DNA from: Cellulophaga fucicola
Lineage (GTDB): Bacteria; Bacteroidota; Bacteroidia; Flavobacteriales; Flavobacteriaceae
Assembly: GCF_900119145.1 (NCBI RefSeq)
Contig: NZ_FPIY01000001.1
Span: forward strand, 1,302,001 to 1,366,000
Direction: 5' to 3'
Length of the DNA stretch: 64,000 nt
Part shown: positions 44,693 to 53,696 of the stretch, piece after piece
How positions within the stretch are numbered: position 1 is the stretch's first letter
Layout: every line of letters begins with the position of its first letter
The notes under the pieces: generated by a model
Told to the model about the DNA's origin: nothing
The model's input: the letters and a program-made list of their open reading frames with translations, nothing else
The model's database searches: none
Position numbers and translations under genes: made by a program

Positions 44693-47155
44693 TTGAAATG
44701 TACTGTATACTTCTTTATAATTACACTTTTAAGTTCTTTTAATTTATTATTAGGACAAACAGCTACAATTACCGGTGTTGTATTTACAGAAAATAATAAA
44801 CCTCTAGAAAACGTAAACATAAAAACAGAAACTAAAGGAGCCGTTAGCAATAGTAACGGCTTTTTTGCTTTAGAAGTTTCCGCAAACACAGAAATAACAA
44901 TTACATTTTCTCATATAGGTTACAAAAACGTAGTTGTTAAAAACCTAATTCTTAACAACGCAGAAAGTTACGAGCTATACCCTGTTTTACAAACTACAAC
45001 AGAACAAATAACCGAGGTTGTTATTACTGCCAACGGAGAAAGAAAAACACCTAACTTAACTACAATTTCACCCAGCATTGCTCGTAAAATTCCAGGTGCA
45101 AATGCAGGTGTAGAGAACACTCTAAAATTACTACCCAGCGTAATATCTAACAATGAGCTTAGTACACAATATGCAGTTCGCGGTGGCAATTATGACGAGA
45201 ACCTTGTATATGTAAATGAAATTGAGGTGTACAGACCTTTTTTAATTAGATCTGGACAACAAGAAGGATTAAGTTTTGTTAATACGAACCTTACGCAAGA
45301 AATAAACTTTTCCGCTGGTGGTTTTCAAGCAAAATACGGAGATAAACTTTCTTCTGTTTTAGACATCACCTATAAAAAACCTATCAGTTTTTATGGCACG
45401 GTAAACCTTAGTTTTTTAGGTGCAGATTTAGCGCTAGAGACAGCATCAAAAAATAAAAAACTTACCACAATTTCTGGCGCTAGATACAGAGATAACAACT
45501 TATTTTTGAACAGCAAACAAACAACTGCAAATTACAAACCTACTTTTTTTGATCTACAAACGTATGCTATGTATAAATTTTCAGACAGGTTTCATCTAAA
45601 CTTTTTAGGTAGTGCTTCTCTAAATAATTATACAAACGAACCACAAACTAGACAAACAAATTTTGGCACATTAAACAACCCTAAATCACTTACTGTATAC
45701 TATAACGGACAAGAAAAAAATAAATTTAATACTGTATTAGGAGCATTAAAAGCAGAGTATTTTGCGAATAAAAATTTAAGCTTAAAGTTAATTTCATCAC
45801 TATACCACACTACAGAAGAAGAATACTCTGATGTTTACGCACAATATGCTATTGGAGGTGTAAATACAGATTTAAGCAGTGATTCTTTTGGCAACGCTAC
45901 TACACCTAAAATACTAGGATCACAGTTTAAGCGCACAAGAAACGATTTAGACGCATTGTTATTTAACATACAACACAAAGGAAAATACAGTAAAAATAAA
46001 ACTACCATAGAATGGGGAATTGGTTACAAGTTTGAAAACATTCGTGATCAACTAAGGGAATCTGAATTTATAGATTCCGCCGGATACTTTATAAGACCTC
46101 CTTTAAAAGAGTTTCAAAATAATGAACCATATGCACCTAATACATCTCCCTTAGTAGCCTACTCTAGTTTGTTTGCTAAAAATAATGTTACCATTAACAA
46201 GTTAAACTCTTATGTACAGTTTAGCAAGCAGACTAATTACAAAAGCAATGCATTATACTACAATTTAGGAATACGTTTTCAGTATTGGAATGTAAACTCG
46301 GCCCCAAATAGCAATTCTTATGTAATAGTAAGTCCAAGAGCACAGTTTGCATTAAAACCTAATTGGAAAAAAGATATGCTTTTTAAAGCATCTATAGGAG
46401 TTTACCAACAAGCACCTTTTTACAGAGAGCTAAGAGATACAAACGGTACAGTACAAACCAATGTTAAAGCGCAAAAAGCAATACATTATGTATTAGGGAA
46501 TGACTATAGTTTTCTACTATGGAAGAGACCATTCTCCTTAAAAACAGAAGCATACTATAAAAACATTGGTAATGTTAACGCCTATACATTAGAAGATGTA
46601 CGTATACGCTATTTGGCAAACAATAATAGTACTGCATATGTATATGGTTTAGAGACTAGACTAAACGGAGCTTTTGTACCTGGAACAGAGTCTTGGGTTA
46701 GTATTGGTTTTTTAAAGACCGAAGAAAATCAAAATAACAAAGGTTATATAGCAAGGCCAACAGATCAACGTTTTAAACTAGGAGTTTTGTTTCAGGATTA
46801 CTTACCAACAAACCCTAACGTAAAAATGTATTTAAACCTAGTTTACAACACTGGTTTACCCGGCGGATCACCAAATTATGCCGATCCTTATAAATATAAC
46901 AATAGATTAAAAGATTATAAGCGTGCAGATTTAGGAATTTCATATATTTTTGCAGACAGAAACTCGGACACCAAAAAAGGTTGGTTACGCAGGTTTAAAA
47001 ATTTTACTGTAGGAGCAGAAATTTTTAATCTTTTTAACACACAAAATGCAATTACCAATACTTGGGTTAGAGACGCAGATAGCAAACAGCAATATGCAGT
47101 TCCTAATTATATGACAAGTAGAGTTTTAAATTTAAAAATAGGAATGCAATTTTAG
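44693..47155 (+). CDS. TonB-dependent receptor with carboxypeptidase-like regulatory domain
   Basis: Outer-membrane receptor, 820 residues, substrate unknown. Signal peptide (about 1-22, ending LLLGQ), a CarboxypepD_reg-like domain (about 25-105: ITGVVFTENNKPLENVNIKT, FSHIGYKNVVV), plug (about 115-225: NTLKLLPSVISNNELSTQYAVRGGNYDENLVYVNEIEV) and a beta barrel ending in LNLKIGMQF. The reading frame requires a TTG start (44693-44695): the nearby ATG at 44698 is in another frame, and the TTG directly precedes a normal signal peptide. It lacks SusC-type RGGSSL and has no SusD partner. It begins 7 nt after the M23 gene and is probably co-transcribed with it. Confidence 0.9.
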   Translation: MKCTVYFFIITLLSSFNLLLGQTATITGVVFTENNKPLENVNIKTETKGAVSNSNGFFALEVSANTEITITFSHIGYKNVVVKNLILNNAESYELYPVLQTTTEQITEVVITANGERKTPNLTTISPSIARKIPGANAGVENTLKLLPSVISNNELSTQYAVRGGNYDENLVYVNEIEVYRPFLIRSGQQEGLSFVNTNLTQEINFSAGGFQAKYGDKLSSVLDITYKKPISFYGTVNLSFLGADLALETASKNKKLTTISGARYRDNNLFLNSKQTTANYKPTFFDLQTYAMYKFSDRFHLNFLGSASLNNYTNEPQTRQTNFGTLNNPKSLTVYYNGQEKNKFNTVLGALKAEYFANKNLSLKLISSLYHTTEEEYSDVYAQYAIGGVNTDLSSDSFGNATTPKILGSQFKRTRNDLDALLFNIQHKGKYSKNKTTIEWGIGYKFENIRDQLRESEFIDSAGYFIRPPLKEFQNNEPYAPNTSPLVAYSSLFAKNNVTINKLNSYVQFSKQTNYKSNALYYNLGIRFQYWNVNSAPNSNSYVIVSPRAQFALKPNWKKDMLFKASIGVYQQAPFYRELRDTNGTVQTNVKAQKAIHYVLGNDYSFLLWKRPFSLKTEAYYKNIGNVNAYTLEDVRIRYLANNNSTAYVYGLETRLNGAFVPGTESWVSIGFLKTEENQNNKGYIARPTDQRFKLGVLFQDYLPTNPNVKMYLNLVYNTGLPGGSPNYADPYKYNNRLKDYKRADLGISYIFADRNSDTKKGWLRRFKNFTVGAEIFNLFNTQNAITNTWVRDADSKQQYAVPNYMTSRVLNLKIGMQF

Positions 47156-47164
47156 ATACTAAAA

Positions 47165-47818
47165 ATGAAAAAAATATTACCCTTAATACTTCTATTATCT
47201 TTTTGTACAATACAAGCACAGAAAAACATTTACGAAAATCAGCATTTTGACGCTATAAGTAAAGATCACAAAGTACTAGCTGTTATACCTTTTTTAGCTA
47301 ATTTGGAGTTAAAAGACAATATTACAAATGAAGAACTTACAAAATTAGAACAAAAAGAAGGCTACGCAGTACAGAACGCTTTAGAATCTTACTTTTTAAG
47401 AGGTAAGAAAAAGAAAAAATACGCTGTAGAATTTCAAAACGTAAAAAATACAAATGCATTATTAGCAAAACATAACATTACGTTTAAAAATATAGATATA
47501 CACACTACAAAAGAACTTTCTAAAATATTAAATGTAGATGGTATTATTAGTGGTAATATAGATTTAAATGTTTTATTATCTGATGGTGTCTCTACAGACT
47601 TTAACTTTTTTGACTATTTTGATGGTAATGCAAATTACGGTCGTATTGGTATAAAAGTTAGTGATGGCGACACAGGAAAATTACTTTGGAAATACGAAAA
47701 GGAAATTAACAAGAAGACTGGCAAAAACACCATTGACCTAATAGATGGTATGATGAAGAAAGCTGCTCGTAAATTTCCTTATGATAAAGAAAGAACTAAA
47801 AAGAGTAAAAAAGACTAA
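47165..47818 (+). CDS. Exported protein of unknown function (CsgG-like region)
   Basis: 217 residues. Signal peptide (1-18, ending TIQAQ). The middle resembles the nucleotide-free Rossmann-like fold of CsgG/GNA1162-type outer-membrane-associated proteins: KVLAVIPFLANLELKD, then LSKILNVDGIISGNIDLNVLLS, then GRIGIKVSDGDTGKLLWKYEKEI. That resemblance is by eye only. The tail is Lys-rich. It follows the TonB receptor by 9 nt. Its last 4 nt overlap the end of the convergent cysteine desulfurase gene. Confidence 0.75.
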   Translation: MKKILPLILLLSFCTIQAQKNIYENQHFDAISKDHKVLAVIPFLANLELKDNITNEELTKLEQKEGYAVQNALESYFLRGKKKKKYAVEFQNVKNTNALLAKHNITFKNIDIHTTKELSKILNVDGIISGNIDLNVLLSDGVSTDFNFFDYFDGNANYGRIGIKVSDGDTGKLLWKYEKEINKKTGKNTIDLIDGMMKKAARKFPYDKERTKKSKKD

Positions 47819-48963
47819 CTCTCTATAAACTCTTTTAGTACTTGTATTGTATAATCTAACTCTTGTTTTGTATTAAACTTAGAGAAAGAAAAACGCATAG
47901 ATGGTTTTTGTAAATCCTCAGCAGATAATACTTCTGTTAATACGTGAGACCCCATACTGCTTCCAGATTGACAAGCACTACCTTTAGAGCACGCAATACC
48001 TTTTAAATCTAAATGAAATAAAAGCATTAAAGCTTTTTTCTCATCTACAGGTAAATTAACATTTACCAATGTATATGTACTTTTATCTATATCTCCAGAA
48101 AGACCATTAAACTTAACACCTGGAACTTCTACTTGTATTTTATCAATAAAATATTGCTTTAAATCAGTAACATAAGCTTTTTCTTTAGCTAAGTTTTCAT
48201 AAGACGTTACAAAAGCCTCTTCTAAACCAACAATATTATGGTATGGCTCAGTACCAGCTCTAAAACCACGCTCTTGAGAACCCCCAAAAATAAGTGGCTT
48301 AATAATTTTATCTCTTTTAATAAAAGCAAAACCAATACCTTTTGGTCCGTGAAATTTATGCGCTGCGGCAGTTAAAAAATCTATTGGTGTTTTTTGTACA
48401 TCCCACTCATAATGACCAACAGACTGTACTGTGTCTGAATGAAAAAGAGCACCATACTCTTTACACAAAGCACAAACAGCATCTATATCTAATTTGTTTC
48501 CTATTTCATTATTAACGTGCATAAGACTTACTATTTTTTTAGTATCGTCTTGTGCTAATAATACTTTTAAATGGTCTAAGTCTGGGTTGCCATTGGCATC
48601 TAAATTTACATAATGCAATGCAACACCGTATTCCTTTTCTAATTCTTCAACGGTATGTAAAACTGCATGATGTTCTATTTTTGATGTTATAACTGTACGT
48701 ACACCTAAATCCCTAACAGCACCACGCAATACCATATTATCTGCTTCTGTACCACCAGAAGTAAAAATAATTTCGGATGGATGGGCATTTAAGTATTTAG
48801 CAATTGTTTTACGTGTTTTTTCTATTGCAGTTTTAGCTGTTCTACCAAAACTATGTGTAGAAGATGGGTTCCCGTAACATTCTCCTAAAGCGTCTTGCAT
48901 TTTTGCAATAACTTCTTCTCTTACCTGTGTTGTAGCTGCGCTATCTAAATAAACTTTTTGCAT
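47815..48963 (-). CDS. Cysteine desulfurase (NifS/IscS family)
   Basis: PLP enzyme that takes sulfur from L-cysteine, giving alanine and an enzyme persulfide for Fe-S clusters, tRNA thiolation or other sulfur uses. 382 residues. The Schiff-base Lys203 is in AAAHKFHGPKG, and the persulfide Cys331 in SKGSACQSGSSMGSHVL. Other marks: FTSGGTEADNMVLRG (69-81), SKIEHHAV, MHVNNEIG and the Asp/Gln of HSDTVQSVGH. No iscU, sufE or iscR gene adjoins, so it may not be the main Fe-S desulfurase. Its promoter region contains a perfect inverted repeat. Confidence 0.93.
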   Translation of the reverse strand: MQKVYLDSAATTQVREEVIAKMQDALGECYGNPSSTHSFGRTAKTAIEKTRKTIAKYLNAHPSEIIFTSGGTEADNMVLRGAVRDLGVRTVITSKIEHHAVLHTVEELEKEYGVALHYVNLDANGNPDLDHLKVLLAQDDTKKIVSLMHVNNEIGNKLDIDAVCALCKEYGALFHSDTVQSVGHYEWDVQKTPIDFLTAAAHKFHGPKGIGFAFIKRDKIIKPLIFGGSQERGFRAGTEPYHNIVGLEEAFVTSYENLAKEKAYVTDLKQYFIDKIQVEVPGVKFNGLSGDIDKSTYTLVNVNLPVDEKKALMLLFHLDLKGIACSKGSACQSGSSMGSHVLTEVLSAEDLQKPSMRFSFSKFNTKQELDYTIQVLKEFIES

Positions 48964-48983
48964 CAGAATTTATCAAAAATTAT

Positions 48984-49005
48984 AATCCCCCAAAAATAGG
49001 GGATT
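48984..49005 (-). promoter_or_regulatory. -7 box of the cysteine desulfurase promoter within a perfect inverted repeat
   Basis: The minus strand at 48998-48991 reads TATTTTTG (TAnnTTTG), 27 nt before the ATG. The box is framed exactly by AATCCCC (48984-48990) and GGGGATT (48999-49005), a perfect 7-bp inverted repeat. This could be an operator for a dimeric regulator covering the -7 element. Confidence 0.5.
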
Positions 49006-49075
49006 TAAAATTAAATAAATCTAAAAAACGTTAAAATCTATATCTAATCAAAAGAAAAACTTTTACATTTGGAGT

Positions 49076-49582
49076 ATGAAGAAATTTTTCCTTTTTAGCT
49101 CGCTTTTTACCTTATTATCTTGTAGTGATGGTGACTTGCAAATTGAAACTTTAGATTTTAGCGCTGTAACAGCCCAAAACTGCGGTACACTTACAGTAGA
49201 TACAGAATTGTTTTTTAAAATAAATGATAATGAAACTCTAATTCTAAACTTACAAGATGGCGTTTTAAAGAATGAAGTTTCTACTGAAGAAATAACAAGT
49301 GCAATACCAGAATCATCTCAGTTAACATACCGCACCTTTTCTGGAACTGTAACAAGTAGTTATTTTTGTGATTCTCCACCACCTGCTACACCTTCAGTTT
49401 TAGAGGAAATTGAAGCAGCTGAAGGAATAGTAACAATCTCTACAGTTGCTGGTGAAACCGAAGGAACCTTTGTACACACTATAAAACTTAGCAATGTTAC
49501 CCTACTTAATAATGATGATACACGTATTACAGATTTAAATATTGAAGATTTTGCAGTGATAACAACTACAATTGCTCAATAG
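49076..49582 (+). CDS. Small lipoprotein of unknown function
   Basis: 168 residues. Signal peptide with lipobox LLSC (about Cys16), followed by SDGDLQ. The mature part is mostly beta by pattern and moderately acidic, with a short Pro-rich segment CDSPPPATPSVLEE (about 100-113). Two Cys (in AQNCGTL and YFCDSPP) could form a disulfide. No family that I recognise. It ends 6 nt before the end of the convergent Smr gene. Confidence 0.75.
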   Translation: MKKFFLFSSLFTLLSCSDGDLQIETLDFSAVTAQNCGTLTVDTELFFKINDNETLILNLQDGVLKNEVSTEEITSAIPESSQLTYRTFSGTVTSSYFCDSPPPATPSVLEEIEAAEGIVTISTVAGETEGTFVHTIKLSNVTLLNNDDTRITDLNIEDFAVITTTIAQ

Positions 49583-49588
49583 TATTTT

Positions 49589-50134
49589 TTAACTCTGATA
49601 AATATAAACTTCTGTAGCGCCTAGTCCGTATTTTTGGTAATCTGCATCATAAAACTTTAAGTTATCGTATTTATTAAAAAGATAATGTAACTCTTCTTTT
49701 AATACACCCTCCCCTACTCCATGGATAAATACAATTTTTTGTATTCTTTTCTGAATAGCAAAGTTTAGCTTATGTTTAGCTGTCTCTAGTTGCAAATTAA
49801 GCATATCAAAATTACCCATTCCTTTACTAGATTTTACTAGTTGGTTAATGTGTAAGTCTACTTCCATTTTAGGAACATTTCGTTCTTTAGCCTTAACTAC
49901 CGGTCTATTTTTACGCTTTGGCTGTTCTTTTTCTTGCTTAATTTTAGCAACTTCGTAATTAGAGACTCTAATTGTATCATTACTGGGCTTCTTAATTAAT
50001 TCTTTAGAAGCATAAGAGATATAAAAACCCATATCTGTCTCTATAGTAATAGTATCACCCACAATCGCGGTTACAACACCCAAAAGAGTATCATCTAAAA
50101 CTTCTACATTATCACCTACACTAAACTTTTTCAT
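49589..50134 (-). CDS. Smr-domain protein (MutS2 C-terminal-like)
   Basis: 181 residues. The N-terminus is a small beta domain (about 1-48: FSVGDNVEVLDDTLLGVVTAIVGDTITIETDMGF). It is followed by a basic linker (about 58-88, rich in Lys and Arg) and an Smr domain (about 90-181) with the family motifs VDLHINQL, HGVGEGVLKEELHYL and LGATEVYIYQ. Smr domains often have DNA- or RNA-nicking activity, and standalone small forms act on nucleic acid or ribosomes. Flavobacterial members are often annotated as DNA mismatch repair proteins, but no MutS ATPase is present. Confidence 0.85.
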   Translation of the reverse strand: MKKFSVGDNVEVLDDTLLGVVTAIVGDTITIETDMGFYISYASKELIKKPSNDTIRVSNYEVAKIKQEKEQPKRKNRPVVKAKERNVPKMEVDLHINQLVKSSKGMGNFDMLNLQLETAKHKLNFAIQKRIQKIVFIHGVGEGVLKEELHYLFNKYDNLKFYDADYQKYGLGATEVYIYQS

Positions 50135-50246
50135 ACCAAGATATTACATCTTTTATTTTTAAATTTTAAAAAATAACTAAGACGTTTATTTTCATTCAAC
50201 AAAAATAGTAGTATTTTTCCGTTTCAAAAATAGAATACAAGCCTAA

Positions 50247-50546
50247 ATGCCATTACCTAGCCTAGATTTTAACATTAACGAATATATGCTTCCTTGTATG
50301 AACAAGAAGTTGTTAGGCGTAGATTGTCCTGGATGTGGCATACAAAGATCATTAGCTTTAATATTACAAGGAGATTTTGCTGCTGCATTTAATATGTACC
50401 CTGCAATTTATACTTTACTATTACTTATGGGCTTTGTTGGCGTAAACTATTTTTACAAAATAAAATTTGCTAGTAAAATAATAACCGCTTTGGCCATTAT
50501 TAATGTAATATTAATTTTGACTAACTATTTATATAAATTTATTTAA
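50247..50546 (+). CDS. DUF2752 membrane protein
   Basis: 99 residues. The motif CPGCGIQRSLALILQGDFAAAF (about 26-47) with MYPAIYTLLLLMGFVGVNYFY after it is the DUF2752 signature: a Cys-Pro-Gly-Cys loop followed by two membrane helices (about 50-70 and 76-97). The function of the family is unknown. It is followed at 16 nt by two CCC-motif genes, apparently one unit. Confidence 0.85.
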   Translation: MPLPSLDFNINEYMLPCMNKKLLGVDCPGCGIQRSLALILQGDFAAAFNMYPAIYTLLLLMGFVGVNYFYKIKFASKIITALAIINVILILTNYLYKFI

Positions 50547-50562
50547 CCAATCTTTTAAAATT

Positions 50563-50889
50563 ATGGAACAAGAAAAATTACCGAATGGAACAATGATTAT
50601 AGTACTTGGTATACTAGGATACTTATGTTGTTGTTTAGCAGGTCTAGGTATTATACCTTCTGCTATTGCATATTTTATGGCAACTAAAGCCGAAAAAATT
50701 TATGCAGAAAACCCAGAAGGGTATGACAATGCAGGTCAAATTAAAACAGGTAAAATTGTAGCATTAATAGCTGTTATTTTAAACGTATTAGTTATGATTA
50801 GATGGATTTACGTTTTCGCAACTGGAGGTATGGAAGCTATACAAGAAGCTATAAGCCAAATTCAGGAAGGAATGGATGCTGCTCAATAA
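50563..50889 (+). CDS. CCC-motif membrane protein 1
   Basis: 108 residues with two hydrophobic helices (about 9-36 and 65-88). The triple Cys is in GILGYLCCCLAGLGIIPSAIAYFMATKA, inside the first helix; the loop has AEKIYAENPEGYDNAGQIKTGKI. The layout (short N-terminus, a Cys cluster at the first helix, a polar loop, a second helix) resembles CD225/DUF4190-type small membrane proteins. Function unknown. A paralogue lies directly downstream. Confidence 0.8.
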   Translation: MEQEKLPNGTMIIVLGILGYLCCCLAGLGIIPSAIAYFMATKAEKIYAENPEGYDNAGQIKTGKIVALIAVILNVLVMIRWIYVFATGGMEAIQEAISQIQEGMDAAQ

Positions 50890-50905
50890 TTAGAGATTTA
50901 GAGAT

Positions 50906-51223
50906 ATGAAAGAAGAATTACCAGGTGCTAGTAGCGCCTTAACAATGGGAATATTAAGTATTGTATTAACACTTTTTTGTTGTGGACCTTTTGGTGCTAT
51001 ATTTTCATTCATTGGTTTTGCAAAAGCTAAATCTGCAAAAAAACTATTTGAAGAAAATCCAGACAAATATATAAGCGTAGATAGTGCCAATACTGGTAGA
51101 ATACTATCTATAGTTGGCTTAATACTAGCTTGTTTATTACTTTTATGTATCTTATTATTTTTAGCTCCTATACTTGCTTTTATTGGTATGGCGGGCTATG
51201 AAAGCACACAATATCAATACTAA
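50906..51223 (+). CDS. CCC-motif membrane protein 2 (paralogue)
   Basis: 105 residues and the same plan as the gene before it: helix 1 with LTLFCCGPFGAIFSFIGFAKAKSA (two Cys here rather than three), loop KKLFEENPDKYISVDSANTGRI aligning with AEKIYAENPEGYDNAGQIKTGKI, and helix 2. The two genes are 16 nt apart and probably arose by tandem duplication. Function unknown. Confidence 0.8.
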   Translation: MKEELPGASSALTMGILSIVLTLFCCGPFGAIFSFIGFAKAKSAKKLFEENPDKYISVDSANTGRILSIVGLILACLLLLCILLFLAPILAFIGMAGYESTQYQY

Positions 51224-51244
51224 ACTCATTTTCTTTAGAGTATA

Positions 51245-51278
51245 AAAAAATCCCAAAACATATGTTTTGGGATTTTTT
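51245..51278. terminator. Bidirectional intrinsic terminator
   Basis: A palindromic hairpin with stem AAAAAATCCCAAAAC paired to its complement around a 4-nt ATAT loop and ending in six T on either side. It stands between the converging CCC-motif and recQ genes. Confidence 0.9.
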
Positions 51279-51297
51279 AGTATATATCTTATTTAGT

Positions 51298-53499
51298 TTA
51301 GTTAGCTACTTCGCTAATAAATTTTAATCGGTATAAACGTAATTCTTCATCTTCATAATCACCATCAAACTCTTCTATAGCTGTTTCTATACTATCAGAC
51401 TCTGCTTCTAAAAAATACTCATGTATCTCTTCTTGTTGGTCTTCATCTAAGGTTTCGTCTACCCAATATGTAATATTAAGCTTAGTTCCACTGTAAACTA
51501 TCTGTTCCATCTCTTTTATTAACTCTGGCAACTCTATACCTTTTGCACTAGCAATATCTGTTAATGGTAACTTACGGTCTACGTTCTGTATTATATATAG
51601 TTTTAAAGCTGAATTTGCCCCAGTACTTTTTACAACTAAATCGTCTGGACGTGTAATATTATTATCATCTACATATTTAGTAATAAGCGCTAAAAATGGT
51701 TTTCCGTATTTTTTAGCTTTACCCTCACCTACACCGTGTATATTTAGCATATCCTCCATACTAATAGGATACTTAAGCGCCATATCTTCTATAGACGGGT
51801 CCTGAAAAACTACAAACGGAGGCACTCCGTGTTTTTTAGCCTCTGCCTTTCTTAACTGCTTTAATAACTGAGACAGCTCTTTATCTGCGACACCACCAGA
51901 ACTTTTAGCGGCACTTACAATAGCATCGTCATTTTCTTGACTATATACATGGTCTTTTGTCATTAAAAATGATGTTGGCTTTTTTACAAATTCTGCCCCT
52001 AATGGAGTAGCACGCAAAATACCATATTGTTCTATTTCTTTTCTTAAATAACCCGCTACTAATGTTTGGCGTATTAAAGCCATCCAATAACCTGCATCTT
52101 TGTCTTTACCTATACCAAAGAAAGGTTTTTCATCTGTTTTATGAGATGATATTAATGCGTTCTTTTTACCTATTAAAGTATTTACTATTTCTTTAGACTT
52201 AAATTTTTCCATTGTTCCCTGAACAACACTAATAAGTTTAACCACATTTTCTTTGGCTTCTACTTTTTCTTTAGGTGTACGGGTATTGTCGTCCATATCT
52301 GCACCTTCACCATTTACCTCGTCAAAATCTTCTCCAAAATAATGAAGTATAAATTTTCTACGAGACATAGATGTTTCTGCAAAACCAACAACTTCTTGTA
52401 AGAGCGCATTACCAATTTCTTGCTCTGCAACTGGCTTACCAGACATAAATTTTTCTAACTTTTCTATATCTTTATAAGAGTAAAAAGCCAAACAATGGCC
52501 CTCACCACCATCTCTACCTGCTCTACCAGTTTCTTGGTAATAACTCTCTAAACTTTTTGGAATATCGTTATGTATTACAAAACGTACATCTGGCTTATCT
52601 ATTCCCATACCAAAAGCAATTGTTGCAACAACAACATCTACCTCTTCCATTAAAAACATATCTTGGTAACGAGACCTTGTTTTTGCATCAAAACCAGCGT
52701 GATAAGGAACTGCACTTATACCGTTTACTTGCAATACTTGTGCTAATGCTTCAACTTTTTTACGACTTAAACAATAAATAATTCCAGATTTACCTACATT
52801 TTGCTTTACAAAACGAATTATATCTGCTTCTATATTTTGAGTTTTTGGTCGTACTTCATAAAATAAATTAGGTCTATTAAACGATGCTTTAAAAAGTTTA
52901 GCATCAGTAATACCTAAATTTTTTACAATATCTTCTTGTACCTTTGGTGTTGCTGTTGCTGTTAAACCTATCATAGGAATATTGTCTCCTAACCTACCAA
53001 CAATAGCTTTTAGGTTACGGTATTCAGGTCTAAAATCGTGCCCCCACTCAGAAATACAATGCGCTTCATCTACTGCTACAAAAGAAATTTTAACAGAGCG
53101 TAAAAACTCTACATACTCCTCTTTTATTAAAGATTCCGGAGCCACATAAAGCATTTTAGTTACACCACTTAAAATATCTTCTTTAACTTCTTTTACTTGG
53201 GTTTTTGTTAAAGATGAATTTAAAACGTGAGCAACACCATAGTCTGGCGATATACCACGTATGGCATCTACCTGGTTCTTCATCAAAGCAATTAAAGGAG
53301 AAACCACAATAGCAGTACCTTCTTGCATAAGTGCAGGCAATTGGTAGCAGAGAGACTTTCCTCCACCAGTTGGCATTATAACAAAAGTATTATTACCCTG
53401 AAGCAAGTTATTGATAACACCTTCTTGAAGACCTTTAAACTTATTAAAGCCAAAAAACTTCTTTAGGGAAGCATGCAAATCAATTTTAGAATGACTCAT
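51298..53499 (-). CDS. recQ: ATP-dependent DNA helicase RecQ
   Basis: 3'-5' DNA helicase for recombination and fork repair, 733 residues. Helicase core (about 1-350): Walker [21 protein letters not shown] box in [36 protein letters not shown] (motif V), [10 protein letters not shown] (motif VI). Then an RQC-like winged-helix part (about 370-520) and an HRDC domain (about 540-620). The zinc-binding segment of classical RecQ, CRRxxLL then further Cys, here reads [13 protein letters not shown] with no later CGxCDxC, so the zinc site is missing. The acidic C-terminal ~70 residues are variable. Promoter not clearly identified. Confidence 0.94.
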   Translation of the reverse strand: MSHSKIDLHASLKKFFGFNKFKGLQEGVINNLLQGNNTFVIMPTGGGKSLCYQLPALMQEGTAIVVSPLIALMKNQVDAIRGISPDYGVAHVLNSSLTKTQVKEVKEDILSGVTKMLYVAPESLIKEEYVEFLRSVKISFVAVDEAHCISEWGHDFRPEYRNLKAIVGRLGDNIPMIGLTATATPKVQEDIVKNLGITDAKLFKASFNRPNLFYEVRPKTQNIEADIIRFVKQNVGKSGIIYCLSRKKVEALAQVLQVNGISAVPYHAGFDAKTRSRYQDMFLMEEVDVVVATIAFGMGIDKPDVRFVIHNDIPKSLESYYQETGRAGRDGGEGHCLAFYSYKDIEKLEKFMSGKPVAEQEIGNALLQEVVGFAETSMSRRKFILHYFGEDFDEVNGEGADMDDNTRTPKEKVEAKENVVKLISVVQGTMEKFKSKEIVNTLIGKKNALISSHKTDEKPFFGIGKDKDAGYWMALIRQTLVAGYLRKEIEQYGILRATPLGAEFVKKPTSFLMTKDHVYSQENDDAIVSAAKSSGGVADKELSQLLKQLRKAEAKKHGVPPFVVFQDPSIEDMALKYPISMEDMLNIHGVGEGKAKKYGKPFLALITKYVDDNNITRPDDLVVKSTGANSALKLYIIQNVDRKLPLTDIASAKGIELPELIKEMEQIVYSGTKLNITYWVDETLDEDQQEEIHEYFLEAESDSIETAIEEFDGDYEDEELRLYRLKFISEVAN

Positions 53500-53633
53500 A
53501 GTATATTATAGAGATTGTACGTATTGTTTAAATAAAATAAATTTCAAGATACTCAAATTTTAGGAAATCGTACAAAATTTAAAGCAATTTTAATTTCCAT
53601 CAATTTACAGCATCACATAAAAATAAGTTTATG

Positions 53634-53641
53634 TAATTTTG
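53634..53641 (+). promoter_or_regulatory. Predicted -7 box of the kdsD-tatC operon
   Basis: TAATTTTG, an exact TAnnTTTG match, 55 nt before the kdsD start, giving a leader of about 50 nt. No TTG at the ideal distance. Confidence 0.4.
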
Positions 53642-53696
53642 TATTCTTAAAGATAATACATCTTTTTTAAAACAGAACATATAATTTAAGATTACA

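Noticed and set aside
44688-44695. TAATTTTG, a perfect -7 box, in front of the TonB receptor gene
   Set aside because: It overlaps the only possible start codon (TTG at 44693), so RNA from it would lack the start. Read-through from the M23 gene 7 nt upstream is simpler.
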